Source: Alteromonas_E sp965248545 | GTDB lineage: Bacteria; Pseudomonadota; Gammaproteobacteria; Enterobacterales; Alteromonadaceae | Direction of reading: 5' to 3' | Assembly: GCA_965248545.1 (NCBI GenBank) | Contig: OZ252110.1 | Coordinates: 3,596,001 to 3,660,000, forward strand | DNA length: 64,000 nt | Part shown: positions 7,822 to 17,635 of the stretch, piece after piece | Layout: the number at the start of each line of letters is the position of its first letter | Position numbering within the stretch: the stretch's first letter is position 1 | Program-made: the position numbers and the translations under genes | Notes under the pieces: model-generated | What the model was told of the DNA's origin: nothing | The model's input: the letters and a program-made list of their open reading frames with translations, nothing else | The model's database searches: none

Positions 7822-8742
7822 CTATAATGCCTCAATGTGATGTTTGACTGCAAATGCGGTCCGCTCAGGGGCTTCCATCATTGGCATATGTCCTAGATCG
7901 TGCCACACGATAGCTGTGCAATTTAAGCATTGCTGCCACACCTCGACACTGCTGACGTGAATGAGTTCGTCTAGTGCCCCCCAAATCAACAGCGTAGGAG
8001 GCTTAACATCTTTCAGTTCAGCCTCTAAATAATTGTCTTGTCGGTTGTAATCCGAAAATATTTTGGCGAGTTCATCGCGGCGCTGCTGATACACCTGTGA
8101 TAATGCGTCTTTGACCACACGCGGCGCAAACGGTGGTCTTGCCATGACCATTGAATAAAACCGTTTAAACTGAGCATCACTTTCGATTAGAAATGGATTT
8201 TCACCTTGTTGCAGTAGCGTCAGCATTTTGCTGGGAGTAGGGGAACTAACGCCTGCGGGATCAATAAGTGTAAGCGATAAACAAACGTCAGGATAAAATC
8301 GGCCCATATGGGCTGCAATGTAGCCACCCATGGAATTACCGACGATGTGCGCATTTGTATGACCAAGTGCCAAAATGATGTCAGACACGCGCTTAGACTG
8401 CGCGTCGATCGAGTAATCCCATTCGGTTTGGTAGCCGGTCTCGCCATGGCCTGCCAAGTCTGGAATAACGACGTAATAATCTTGACTAAAGTAGCGCGCA
8501 AATCGGATCCAAACGGCATGGCTGGCACTGTAGCCATGAACAAGCAGGAGCATGGGTTTATTAGGCTGCTGATTAGTCCAGACTTGATGGGTGATCCCGC
8601 CCGCATTAACGCTCGATTGTGTTAACCCGACTAAATTTGCCTCTAGCTTATTGCCATAGTGATAAAGCCAATCACCAAATCTTGGATACGTGCGCCAATA
8701 CGCAATCCCAATGAGAACGGCGAGTAGTAACAGTATTAACAT
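7822..8742 (-). CDS. Alpha/beta-hydrolase with N-terminal membrane anchor
   Basis: A 306-residue alpha/beta-hydrolase fold protein. A hydrophobic N-terminal anchor (about residues 1-17) precedes the oxyanion-hole segment HGYSASHAVW, the nucleophile elbow GNSMGG (Ser near residue 137), an acid in WGALDEL and the catalytic His in DLGHMPMM. The substrate cannot be told from sequence. Its ATG directly follows the TAA of the dehydrogenase gene, and both follow a Baeyer-Villiger-type monooxygenase. An esterase or lactonase step acting on the monooxygenase product is the natural inference. Confidence 0.87.
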   Translation of the reverse strand: MLILLLLAVLIGIAYWRTYPRFGDWLYHYGNKLEANLVGLTQSSVNAGGITHQVWTNQQPNKPMLLLVHGYSASHAVWIRFARYFSQDYYVVIPDLAGHGETGYQTEWDYSIDAQSKRVSDIILALGHTNAHIVGNSMGGYIAAHMGRFYPDVCLSLTLIDPAGVSSPTPSKMLTLLQQGENPFLIESDAQFKRFYSMVMARPPFAPRVVKDALSQVYQQRRDELAKIFSDYNRQDNYLEAELKDVKPPTLLIWGALDELIHVSSVEVWQQCLNCTAIVWHDLGHMPMMEAPERTAFAVKHHIEAL

Positions 8743-9606
8743 TTATGGTTTGTTCCTAAGTGTGAAGCCTGGATGGTCTTTTTGATACTCGGTCGTCATG
8801 TTAAGGCTTTTCATTTCACTGCCAATAGCTTTACTCAGCCATTTCAGTGGTAGCCAGCGTGATAGGCGCTGGACAAGCCCCGAGCGATGACCAAATACCA
8901 CCCTTGCTTGGTTACGCATAACGCCTTCCAGTATCTCGTTAGCTAAATCAATCGGCTTTGTTTTCAGAAACTTATCGTGAAAAGCCTGACTTTGAGGAGT
9001 GCGCGTGATATTGGTCGCGATTCCGCCAGGGTGAACAAGGTGTACTTGTACGTTCGGATACAATTGGGCCAGTTCCGAATGCATCGCTTCAGTAAATCCG
9101 CGAATCGCAAATTTACTGGCCGCGTAATCAGCGGCGTTGGGCGGTCCAACAAATCCAAAAACGCTGGATACATTTACCAATGCGGCCCATGGACGGTTAA
9201 CTAAATACGGTAGCGCAAGTTGAGAGCCGTTGACCATGCCAAAAAAGTTGACCTCCATAACCCGCCGTAGTGTGCGCTCTGACGTAGCCCAAACCGGTTT
9301 CGAAGATCCCTCAATACCAGCGTTATTGATGACCACATCAATACTACCAAGCGCATCATTGGCGCGCTGCAGGAACAACTCCCATTCACTTCTATTGGCA
9401 ACATCCATTACTTGCATGTGCACTGTGATATCAGGGTACTTCGAACGTACTTCTTGCGTGGTTTTCTCTAGCGCCACACCATCTATGTCGCAAATACCCA
9501 GATTAGCCCCACATCGTGCGAATGCTAATGCGAGTGCTTGTCCTATCCCGGAACCGGCACCGGTAATTAATACACCCTTTTGCTGGAAAAACGTCTCTAC
9601 TTGCAT
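8743..9606 (-). CDS. Short-chain dehydrogenase/reductase
   Basis: A 287-residue classical SDR. It has the cofactor-binding TGAGSGIGQALA near residue 16, NNAG near residue 93, the catalytic Ser in VNVSSVFG, and YAASK as the Tyr-x-x-x-Lys pair near residue 160. The C-terminal extension past residue 240 is typical of SDRs in monooxygenase gene clusters. The likely reaction is NAD(P)-dependent alcohol/ketone conversion before or after the neighbouring monooxygenase. It starts 4 bp after the monooxygenase stop. Confidence 0.9.
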   Translation of the reverse strand: MQVETFFQQKGVLITGAGSGIGQALALAFARCGANLGICDIDGVALEKTTQEVRSKYPDITVHMQVMDVANRSEWELFLQRANDALGSIDVVINNAGIEGSSKPVWATSERTLRRVMEVNFFGMVNGSQLALPYLVNRPWAALVNVSSVFGFVGPPNAADYAASKFAIRGFTEAMHSELAQLYPNVQVHLVHPGGIATNITRTPQSQAFHDKFLKTKPIDLANEILEGVMRNQARVVFGHRSGLVQRLSRWLPLKWLSKAIGSEMKSLNMTTEYQKDHPGFTLRNKP

Positions 9607-9610
9607 AGGC

Positions 9611-11080
9611 TTAACCTCGAATACTGTGATGATTCAGGTTGAATTTTTTGCACAACCGACGGTAGCTAAAACTAAACCCAGGGAACATCGCCGTTACTTT
9701 TCCGCTCTTGCTCTGATACCAAGAGTGGCAACCACCTGTCTGCCAAACGGTGCCTTGCATTTCGGCATGGATCATTTGGGTGTATTGATCCTCAGCTTCA
9801 CGAGTGACTTCGATACTTGTCGCATTTTGTTTATGTACACGATTGATGCAATCCAAGATATAAATCATCTGCGATTCAATCACAAAAAGGGCAGAGGTAT
9901 GCCCAATGCCAGTATTTGGACCCGTCACAATGAATAGATTTGGAAAATCTGGAATACAAGTTCCCAAGTAAGCGCGCGGATAATCTGACCAAAAATCCGC
10001 AAGTTGTTTATTTTTTTTACCAACGACTGGATACGAAATAATGCCATCAGCGGCGTCATAACCGGTTGAATAGACCAACACATCGATGGGAATGTGTTCG
10101 CCGGTTTTGGTAAGCACGCCGTCTTCAGTCAGTTCCACGACGGGATCATGCTTATCGTGTAATTGTGTATTGGAATGTGCCAAAGCTGGCAAAAACGTGC
10201 TGGAAATAATGACGCGTTTACAACCAATCGTAAAATCAGGTGTCAGTTTGGCTCGCAAGTCCGGGTCAGCGATTTGGCGCTGCAACAGTTTTCTTGCCGG
10301 TCGTCCGCCCACGACTGCTAGCATAGTCTTAGAGTACTTGAAGCCAAGAATACGTATCTCTAAGCCCCAGTAAATAAGCCAACGAAGCAGTTTATAACTC
10401 CATTTATTGCGCAATAGCTTGCGCTGCCACGTTTTAAAAACATAGTCCCAGCGCGGAATGATCCAATGTGGCGTGCGCTGAAACACGTGCAGTTTCTTGA
10501 CCTTTTCGACGATCGCGGGGATGACCTGTGCGGCACTAGCACCACTACCGATGATCGCCACATTCTTGTTGGTTAAATCAACCCTGTGGTCCCAATCATT
10601 GGTGTGAAACGCATGGCCTTTGTACTTTTCTTGACCTTTGATCGCCGGAATGATCGGGGTGCTGAGCGGACCGGACGCATTGATGACGAACTGCGCGATG
10701 AGCGGTTGATGGCCATCAATGGATATCTCCCAGGTTTGATCATCATCGCGCCACTTCAATCCAGTGACATTAGCATTCGTCTGGGTCTTTTCTACGAGCC
10801 CGTGTTTCTTAAAAATATGCTGCGTATATGCTTGAAGCTCGTCTTGATGTGCGAACATTCGGGTCCAATCGTAGGGTTCGAACGAAAGTGAATACAAAGG
10901 CGATTGAACATCTACGGCAGCGCCAGGGTAACTATTTTGAGACCACGTACCGCCAATAAAGGCTCGGCGCTCCAAAATGACGTAATCTGAGATTCCTTGT
11001 TCGGCAAGCTTAATCGCTGCGCACTGTCCGCCAAAACCACTACCAATGATCACTGCGGTATATTTTTGTTTTAGCTGCAC
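9611..11080 (-). CDS. Flavin-containing (Baeyer-Villiger-type) monooxygenase
   Basis: A 489-residue FAD/NADPH monooxygenase. It has an N-terminal FAD-binding GSGFGGQCAA, a second Rossmann motif GSGASAAQV near residue 180, and between them YKGHAFHTNDWD, which fits the type I Baeyer-Villiger fingerprint FxGxxxHxxxW(P/D). It also has a C-terminal GPNTGIGH segment. The start is GTG with GAGGG just upstream. As the first gene of a three-gene operon with an SDR and a hydrolase, it may oxidise a ketone to an ester or lactone that the hydrolase then opens. The physiological substrate is not inferable. Confidence 0.88.
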   Translation of the reverse strand: MQLKQKYTAVIIGSGFGGQCAAIKLAEQGISDYVILERRAFIGGTWSQNSYPGAAVDVQSPLYSLSFEPYDWTRMFAHQDELQAYTQHIFKKHGLVEKTQTNANVTGLKWRDDDQTWEISIDGHQPLIAQFVINASGPLSTPIIPAIKGQEKYKGHAFHTNDWDHRVDLTNKNVAIIGSGASAAQVIPAIVEKVKKLHVFQRTPHWIIPRWDYVFKTWQRKLLRNKWSYKLLRWLIYWGLEIRILGFKYSKTMLAVVGGRPARKLLQRQIADPDLRAKLTPDFTIGCKRVIISSTFLPALAHSNTQLHDKHDPVVELTEDGVLTKTGEHIPIDVLVYSTGYDAADGIISYPVVGKKNKQLADFWSDYPRAYLGTCIPDFPNLFIVTGPNTGIGHTSALFVIESQMIYILDCINRVHKQNATSIEVTREAEDQYTQMIHAEMQGTVWQTGGCHSWYQSKSGKVTAMFPGFSFSYRRLCKKFNLNHHSIRG

Positions 11081-11216
11081 GATACCCTCTAATTATTTTT
11101 CTATTGGGATATTGGTTTTTCCTGCGCTTTTGATGCTATACCTAATGCGAAGAAAACCTTAAGTTCCAGTATTACGAAAAAACGCGGTCATTGGAACAAA
11201 TTAACGGGAAATGAGT

Positions 11217-11591
11217 ATGGCAAACAGCAATATAGGGAAAGTGGGTTGGTTAGATTTGACGGTTGATGACGCGTCATCTGTACGTGACTTTTACCAAGCG
11301 GTCGTGGGCTGGACAACGACAGAAGTGCCAATGGGAGACTATGCAGATTATTCAATGAAGCCACCGCATTTAGACGGCGATGTTGCGGGAATTTGCCACA
11401 AACGCGGTGGAAATGCAGATATACCGTCTCAGTGGATGCCGTATTTTATCGTCGCTGATATACAGGACTCGTTACAAGCAGTGAAACAGCGCGGCGGAGA
11501 GGCCATCACGGCAGTTAAATCCTACGGTGACAGCCAGTTCGTGATCATCAAAGATCCTGCTGGCGCCGTTTGCGCTCTGTATCAGGAATAA
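11217..11591 (+). CDS. VOC-family (glyoxalase-like) protein
   Basis: A 124-residue single-module vicinal-oxygen-chelate protein. It begins KVGWLDLTVDDASSVRDFY, has a W-T pair near residue 30, and ends with the beta-strand FVIIKDPAGAVCALYQ seen in bleomycin-resistance/glyoxalase folds. The ATG at 11217 is chosen because GGGA sits seven bases before it; an ATG at 11211 is too close to that sequence. The family includes dioxygenases, isomerases and resistance proteins, so function is open. It is divergent from the monooxygenase operon. Confidence 0.82.
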   Translation: MANSNIGKVGWLDLTVDDASSVRDFYQAVVGWTTTEVPMGDYADYSMKPPHLDGDVAGICHKRGGNADIPSQWMPYFIVADIQDSLQAVKQRGGEAITAVKSYGDSQFVIIKDPAGAVCALYQE

Positions 11592-11601
11592 GGGCGTTTG
11601 T

Positions 11602-11982
11602 TCAGCACTTAGGACCAGATAAAAGCTGACGCGTAGCGTCAAGATAGCGTTTTCCAGACGTCTGAATCGTATTTTGCTCTAAACGTTCTGAGGCTAGATG
11701 TACTTCTTCTAAATCGACTGCCGCTTGGTTTAAATCGGCTTGCAGGCGCATGATGGCGTTTTCTAAGGTGTAGGTAAGTTCATGAACTTTGACCATATCT
11801 TCAGCGGTTAGCGTTTCCTTTGCAGTAATACTGGCGAGTGTTTGGTTGTAACTTTGAATATTACAAAACGCTGTTTTCATATCGGCCGCTTCAAGAGAAG
11901 GGAAGTGGTCATATCGTTCTTCTGCTGATGCAGTGTTAACGATCGACGTCAGCACGGAAATAAGGATTAATTGAGTTTTCAT
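11602..11982 (-). CDS. Small exported protein of unknown function
   Basis: A 126-residue protein with a clear signal peptide (MKTQLILISVLTSIVNTASA, cleavage before EERYDH). The mature part is helical, with two cysteines (about 39 and 126) that could pair in the periplasm. I do not recognise the family; the alternating TYTLENAIMRLQADLNQAAVDLE pattern suggests a helical hairpin. It stands alone between a convergent VOC gene and a MarR gene on the same strand. Confidence 0.65.
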   Translation of the reverse strand: MKTQLILISVLTSIVNTASAEERYDHFPSLEAADMKTAFCNIQSYNQTLASITAKETLTAEDMVKVHELTYTLENAIMRLQADLNQAAVDLEEVHLASERLEQNTIQTSGKRYLDATRQLLSGPKC

Positions 11983-12000
11983 TAGTTCTTCAACTTAGCG

Positions 12001-12035
12001 TAGGCGTGTAACGTGCGAGAGCAGGTTCACGCCTA
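12001..12035 (-). terminator. Inverted repeat after the marR-family gene
   Basis: TAGGCGTG (12001-12008) and CACGCCTA (12028-12035) form a perfect 8-bp stem around a 19-base loop in the gap downstream of the MarR gene. There is no strong T run, so a terminator role is weak; a protein-binding palindrome is possible. Confidence 0.35.
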
Positions 12036-12127
12036 CTCTCGTCAATTATGAGGAGAATGCCAATAACATTAGTGCGAACAATACTCATTTGCAACCGGTT
12101 ATTGTGGTTTCTCACACAAACGTATCG

Positions 12128-12613
12128 TTATTTGGTGTTTTGAGGCTCAATAAACTCTGTCACTTCCAGCACCGGCGATGCGTCAATATCATCAGCATCC
12201 ATCATATGTGCCAGTCGCTGTAGGGTAGCAACAATTTGGCTTTGCTCCCATTCCTCAAGCTGAGAAAAGCGATTTGTGAAGTGTTCTTGAAAAGGCATTG
12301 GAGCATCCGCTAAGATTGTTTGTCCCTTTTCAGTCAAAAACACACCAACCTTGCGCTTATCAACAGTGCTTCTCACTCGAGTTACCAGTTCCCTCGCTTC
12401 TAGTCTATCGAGAATATTGGTGACTGTAGCAGGGCTTAAGTTTACGCTATCAGCAATGGAGCGAACCATAGTGCCCGGTTCACTGCCGATAAAGCGCATA
12501 ACCAGTAATTGCGGTCCTGTCAGGCCAATACTCTTATTCAAGTGTTTTGAACGCAGATCAATCGCTCTGATTATTCGTCTCAGCGCTACGAGTAATTCTT
12601 CGTCTTTTTGCAA
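12128..12613 (-). CDS. MarR-family transcriptional regulator
   Basis: A 161-residue winged-helix regulator. The segment GPQLLVMRFIGSEPGTMVRSI followed by LSPATVTNILDRLEARELVTR (about residues 29-80) is the MarR DNA-recognition helix region, with the wing RSTVDKRKVGVFLTEKG. It appears to start at TTG, with GAGG five bases upstream. It lies 28 bp after the betT-like gene on the same strand, suggesting co-transcription and possible control of that transporter. The effector is unknown. Confidence 0.88.
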   Translation of the reverse strand: MQKDEELLVALRRIIRAIDLRSKHLNKSIGLTGPQLLVMRFIGSEPGTMVRSIADSVNLSPATVTNILDRLEARELVTRVRSTVDKRKVGVFLTEKGQTILADAPMPFQEHFTNRFSQLEEWEQSQIVATLQRLAHMMDADDIDASPVLEVTEFIEPQNTK

Positions 12614-12641
12614 ATTGACCTCGGCAATAATCTTTGAGTTG

Positions 12642-14612
12642 TTATTTCAACAAGTGCAGAAAATGCATGTGCTTGTGGTACTGATCAATAATATCGTTTA
12701 TGACGGCCAGTTTTGACCAACCCATAATGTCGTAGTCTTGACCACCTTCTTGGAGGTGAACCTCGGCGCGATAATATGACTGATCGTCGTCAAAATCTAT
12801 ATTTTCGTCATCGTTACCACAAATTTCAGGCTGGTCGTGCTTACGACGATACACGCCATAAACAAAATTCCTTTCGCCACTGTGCTTGACCACGAGTTCA
12901 AGACCTCTTTCGGTATGGCGGATATCAGTTTCCAGTTGGTTATTAGTAAACTCTTCACAAACGTCTGAAAACGCTTTATTAACGACGCTGTCCAGGTACC
13001 GTTGTACTGCCTTTTGGCTCGGAAAGTCGACGATATTTTGCAAACGTTCGCGCCATGCATCATTACTCGACGTTGGGTGAAGTGGCACCTGATTTAACTG
13101 TAAGCTCTCGCGTTTGTAATCTTCAACTCTGAGGGCTTTCATCAAACCAAATAGAGCGATTAGCAAAATGATAGCAAAAGGCAGTGCCGCTGCGATCGTC
13201 ATCGTTTGTAGTGCGCCCAAACCGCCTGCTAGCATTAATATTGCCGCAACTACACCGACACTTACCGCCCAGTAAATACGTTGCCAAACGGGTGTGTCAT
13301 TTCTGCCATGGGAACACAGCATGTCAACGACCATGGCACCGGAATCACAAGAGGTTACAAAGAAAATAACGACCATAAAAATGGCCAGAATAGACAAGAC
13401 ATTAGCGAGCGGGAATTGCTCTAAAAAGACAAACAAGGCGACTGAGGTATTGTCATTGACCATAGTTGCTAACTCAGCGTTTTCTTGGTTAAACACCATA
13501 TCGATTGCGGTATTACCAAAGACGGTCATCCATAACAGCGTGAATGCTGAAGGAATTAATAAAACCCCTAAAACGAATTCGCGAATCGTGCGCCCGCGCG
13601 AAATGCGCGCAATAAACAATCCAACAAAAGGCGCCCACGCTATCCACCAACCCCAATAAAATATCGTCCAGCCGCCAATCCAATCGGTCTTCTCGTAAGC
13701 AAAAAGGTTAAATGTGTTCCTAACGATATCGGACAGGTAAGCACCGGTATTTTGCAGGTAGGCTTGAAGTAAAAATACCGTAGGGCCTGCCACTAAAATA
13801 AAGATGAGCAAAGCAACGGCCAATACCATGTTGGTCTCAGACAAGCGACGAATACCTTTGTCTAGCCCGGTCATTACAGACACAACTGCAACAGCAATAA
13901 TCCCGACCATTAAGAAAACTTGGTTAGTTGTATTCACATCAACATCAAAAAGGTGGGCGAGCCCGGCATTGATTTGAGAGGCACCGATACCGAGTGATGT
14001 AGCCACCCCAAAAATAGTACTAGTCACAGCAAAAACATCTACGGTATGGCCAATACGGCCATAAATTTTGTCACCTATTAGGGGATAAAGCGCTGACCGG
14101 AGAGTGAGTGGAAGACCATGACGAAAACAAAAATAGGCGAGAACAAGCGCAACTAGTGCATAGATAGCCCAGGCGTGAAATCCCCAGTGAAAGAAAGTGG
14201 TTTTCATCGCTTCTCGTGCGGCATCAATCGTCGAAGGATCGGCAGAAGGGGGATTTAGAAAGTGCATCAAAGGTTCAGCAACACCGAAAAACATCAGCCC
14301 AATACCCATGCCAGCCGCGAATAACATCGATATCCATGTTAATAACGAATAGTCGGGTTGCGCGTGATCAGGACCGAGTTTTACATCGCCATATCGAGAC
14401 ACGCCTAAATAGATGACGACTAACAAAATCAGCGCGACACTTAACACATAGAACCAACTTCCATTGTTGACGATATCTGCTTGTAGGGTGGTAAAGACTT
14501 TATCCGCAAGGGTCGGTGTTACGAGAGCAAAACCCAGTAGCGCGATAATAATGACTGAGGCTGGATAGAATACATAGGGATTTAAACGAGGGTTTTGCGT
14601 TTCAGAAGACAC
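12642..14612 (-). CDS. betT: BCCT-family transporter, BetT-like (choline/glycine betaine)
   Basis: A 656-residue protein with twelve membrane segments (about residues 15-505) and a long hydrophilic C-terminal tail. It has BCCT hallmarks: GMGIGLMFFGVAEP near residue 97 and WTIFYWGWWIAWAPFVG near residue 317. Length and the roughly 150-residue cytosolic tail match BetT, a proton-coupled choline transporter whose tail senses osmotic state. It starts at GTG with AAGG seven bases upstream. Substrate (choline, betaine, carnitine or DMSP) is not certain because no bet enzymes lie nearby. A MarR gene follows. Confidence 0.85.
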   Translation of the reverse strand: MSSETQNPRLNPYVFYPASVIIIALLGFALVTPTLADKVFTTLQADIVNNGSWFYVLSVALILLVVIYLGVSRYGDVKLGPDHAQPDYSLLTWISMLFAAGMGIGLMFFGVAEPLMHFLNPPSADPSTIDAAREAMKTTFFHWGFHAWAIYALVALVLAYFCFRHGLPLTLRSALYPLIGDKIYGRIGHTVDVFAVTSTIFGVATSLGIGASQINAGLAHLFDVDVNTTNQVFLMVGIIAVAVVSVMTGLDKGIRRLSETNMVLAVALLIFILVAGPTVFLLQAYLQNTGAYLSDIVRNTFNLFAYEKTDWIGGWTIFYWGWWIAWAPFVGLFIARISRGRTIREFVLGVLLIPSAFTLLWMTVFGNTAIDMVFNQENAELATMVNDNTSVALFVFLEQFPLANVLSILAIFMVVIFFVTSCDSGAMVVDMLCSHGRNDTPVWQRIYWAVSVGVVAAILMLAGGLGALQTMTIAAALPFAIILLIALFGLMKALRVEDYKRESLQLNQVPLHPTSSNDAWRERLQNIVDFPSQKAVQRYLDSVVNKAFSDVCEEFTNNQLETDIRHTERGLELVVKHSGERNFVYGVYRRKHDQPEICGNDDENIDFDDDQSYYRAEVHLQEGGQDYDIMGWSKLAVINDIIDQYHKHMHFLHLLK

Positions 14613-14880
14613 TCTGTTGCCTTAATTGGGGTTTCTAACCTCGATAGAGTACTACGTTTCATTTCCCGAAATAAGCCCTTCGTAGGATTCAATATGCATA
14701 GCTCAAAATATTTGTATAAAAATTATAAAAATGGGTGCTTTATTGCTACATGGTGGCTATACAAGGGTTTAATACACCCATATATAATTAGACCTCAATT
14801 CAATTTGCGATTTCACCTCTTTAAGTTATGATCTTTAGAGATAAATATTATTAAAACATCCTTATAGGAACACACACATA

Positions 14881-17559
14881 ATGATGAACCGATCAAAACT
14901 GAGTTACGCCGTTGTTGCCGCGCTTTCAAGTTCAGTGGCATATGCGCAAGACAGCAGTAGTGAGATACCTGATCAGTCTAAATTTGAGCAAATCGAAGTC
15001 ACTGCGACCAAGCGAACAGAGTCGATTCAAGACGTGCCAGTAGCGGTTTCTGCACTAAGTGGTGAAAGTCTCAAGAATCTCGGCATCAGTAGCTTCCAAG
15101 ATTACATCGAGTTCTTACCCAATGTTACGTTTCAAGGTACAGGCCCTGGTCAAAATGAGGTGTATATTAGAGGGGCTGCAACAACTCAAACGGGGATTGC
15201 AGTATCTTCAGTTCAAGCGTTACAACCGTCGGTAGCGATCTATCTCGACGAACAACCGGTGTCGATGCAAGGTCGAAACCTTGATGTATATGCGACCGAC
15301 TTACAGCGTGTAGAAGTGTTACCTGGTCCTCAAGGCACACTATTTGGCGCCAGCTCTCAAGCGGGCACCGTGCGACTGATTACCAATAAGCCAGATCACT
15401 CCGGTTTTAGTGCCGGTGTTGACACTGATGTTAGCTTTACCAGCGGCGGCGATATGAGTAACGCACTGGAGGCATACTTCAACTTTGCGGTGTCTGATGA
15501 TCTAGCTTTCCGTGTGGCGGCTTATACCGATCACCAAGGTGGTTGGATTGACAATGTACTCAGTGTACCGGGAGAGGGCGGTTATATTGGCAGCCCAATC
15601 CATATAAGTCGTATTTCCGGCGGTGTGTTAGCTGACCCTGCTAATACTCCGGTAGACAGCCCTACAAATGATGAACTGGTTGAAGACAATTTTAACGACG
15701 CCACTTATGCCGGTGCGCGTTTCAGTGCGTCCTATATCATTAATGATAATTGGTCATTACTTGTCCAACATACTGAACAAACATTGGAAACTGAAGGCGT
15801 ATTTGCCTATGACCCTTCATATGACGGTGAGTCGTCCGTTAGTCGCTATGAACCAGAAGCTAACAATGATGATTTCGGGTTGACGACATGGACACTTGAA
15901 GGCCGTCTACAAGAGTTAGAGATCGTATACGCTGGAGGATATTTAGATCGCAAAGTCGATGCAACGATTGACTACATTGGCTATACCAATGGTGGCGCGT
16001 TTGCGGCGTATTACGCCTGTACTTATGGCGGCGCCGTTGAAGATGAAATCTGCCACAACCCTGAAGGGTTCTACAAAGAAGAAACTGAGAATAAGCGTTT
16101 CACCCAAGAATTAAGAGTTAATACGCCAGCTGACAATGAATGGCGTATTACTGCCGGTATATTCATGGATGAGCTTGAAGTTAACAGTCTTGGCCTTTTC
16201 CAGTTAGGCGCTGAAGAAAAATTCTTCGATTTAGAGCGTACGCTCAATGGTGGCAGCGATGGCTTATATCAAGGGATCAACAGCAGTGGCAGTAACTTTG
16301 GGCCACTGGTTAGTTATGTCAATGATGTCACGCACGAGATGAATCAAATCGCACTGTTTGGACAATTTGAGTACGACATTACAGACAAACTAACGGTGAG
16401 CCTTGGTGCACGCTGGTATGAAGTCGAAGATATTTACCTCGGTGCTACGACATCTTCAGATGTTTCTGCACAGATCCGGGCGTTTGGAAATGGCGAGCAG
16501 GGGATTCTTGACTTCTTTGGCCCAGACGAAGGCGCATCAATTATCAATGCAATCAATTCAGGTCAATTACAAGTAGACTTATTAGATAGCGATGGTGTGC
16601 TGACCGTTGATGACACGATATTCCGGTTCTCGGTGGACTATAAAGTGAATGACGATGTGTTGGTCTTTGCGAATTATTCTGAAGGGTTTAGGCCTCCGGT
16701 AACCGCGAGAACCGGTGGTCAATTGGCAAGAAATCAATCGCCAGGGTCAGCATTTGAAGGGTATCGAATCCCCGTCTACTCACTGACCGATACGTTAGAC
16801 AATTATGAAATTGGTATGAAAGGTGATTTCCTTGATGGGATCCTGCGCTTAAATGCAACGGCTTACATGTCTGAAATCAGTGACTTGCAAACATCTCGCT
16901 TCGACCCAACTAATATTGCCTTCTTCTATTTCACGGACAATGTTGGTGAAGCGGAAATCAAAGGTATCGATGCCGACTTCACATTGTTGGCAACAGATAA
17001 CCTCGTGATCAGTGGCGCAATTAGTTGGTTGGATACGGAAATAACGCGTCTTAACAGTACGCTGGTAAACTTGGCGCCGCCAGTCGGTAGTCGCTTGCCG
17101 TATTCTGCTGAAGTATCCGGTAACCTTCGTGCTCGATACTACTACGAGATGGAAAACGGCATGGAGGGTTTCTTCAATGCAGCGATAAGCTACACTGGCG
17201 ATCGTCTATCAGGCATGTTCTCAAACGCGTACATTTATGAGGATACCCATCACCTCGTATACGGTACAGGTTCAGGGTTAAAAATTGAGCAAGAAATTGC
17301 ACCGGGAACTTTCCAAGGTGTCTCGTATAATGATCGCAATGGCAATGCTTTTGCCGGCGGACGTTACATTGCTGAATCGTACATTCTAGCCAACGTTTCA
17401 GCCGGCGTTACAAAGGATGAGTGGCGCGCTGAGTTGTACATTGACAATCTTTTTGATGAAAATGCGCAGCTTTATATCGATGAACAGCAGTTTACGCCAA
17501 AAGTCGTGACGAATAGACCACGAACAATCGGTTTGAGATTGTCTTACGAGTTCTATTAA
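14881..17559 (+). CDS. TonB-dependent outer-membrane receptor
   Basis: An 892-residue receptor with a signal peptide (cleavage after SSVAYAQ, about residue 23), a TonB-box-like EQIEVTATKR, a plug domain (SIQDVPVAVSALSGESL to about residue 170) and a beta-barrel ending in the aromatic residue of RLSYEFY, as outer-membrane barrels do. The plug wording resembles receptors of Alteromonadales and sphingomonads that import large organic substrates rather than classic siderophores. A terminator follows, and next comes a TPR-sulfotransferase, a pairing often seen with this receptor subgroup. The ligand is unknown. Confidence 0.93.
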   Translation: MMNRSKLSYAVVAALSSSVAYAQDSSSEIPDQSKFEQIEVTATKRTESIQDVPVAVSALSGESLKNLGISSFQDYIEFLPNVTFQGTGPGQNEVYIRGAATTQTGIAVSSVQALQPSVAIYLDEQPVSMQGRNLDVYATDLQRVEVLPGPQGTLFGASSQAGTVRLITNKPDHSGFSAGVDTDVSFTSGGDMSNALEAYFNFAVSDDLAFRVAAYTDHQGGWIDNVLSVPGEGGYIGSPIHISRISGGVLADPANTPVDSPTNDELVEDNFNDATYAGARFSASYIINDNWSLLVQHTEQTLETEGVFAYDPSYDGESSVSRYEPEANNDDFGLTTWTLEGRLQELEIVYAGGYLDRKVDATIDYIGYTNGGAFAAYYACTYGGAVEDEICHNPEGFYKEETENKRFTQELRVNTPADNEWRITAGIFMDELEVNSLGLFQLGAEEKFFDLERTLNGGSDGLYQGINSSGSNFGPLVSYVNDVTHEMNQIALFGQFEYDITDKLTVSLGARWYEVEDIYLGATTSSDVSAQIRAFGNGEQGILDFFGPDEGASIINAINSGQLQVDLLDSDGVLTVDDTIFRFSVDYKVNDDVLVFANYSEGFRPPVTARTGGQLARNQSPGSAFEGYRIPVYSLTDTLDNYEIGMKGDFLDGILRLNATAYMSEISDLQTSRFDPTNIAFFYFTDNVGEAEIKGIDADFTLLATDNLVISGAISWLDTEITRLNSTLVNLAPPVGSRLPYSAEVSGNLRARYYYEMENGMEGFFNAAISYTGDRLSGMFSNAYIYEDTHHLVYGTGSGLKIEQEIAPGTFQGVSYNDRNGNAFAGGRYIAESYILANVSAGVTKDEWRAELYIDNLFDENAQLYIDEQQFTPKVVTNRPRTIGLRLSYEFY

Positions 17560-17581
17560 CGCTGATTAAATGGTAACTTTC

Positions 17582-17608
17582 AAAGGCGAACAATTGGTTC
17601 GCCTTTTT
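17582..17608 (+). terminator. Intrinsic terminator after the TonB receptor gene
   Basis: AAGGCGAA, loop CAATTGG, TTCGCCTT followed by TTTATTT: a clean 8-bp stem with a T tail 25 bp after the receptor stop and before the sulfotransferase gene. Confidence 0.85.
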
Positions 17609-17635
17609 ATTTCCACTCATTAAAACAGAAGTTGC

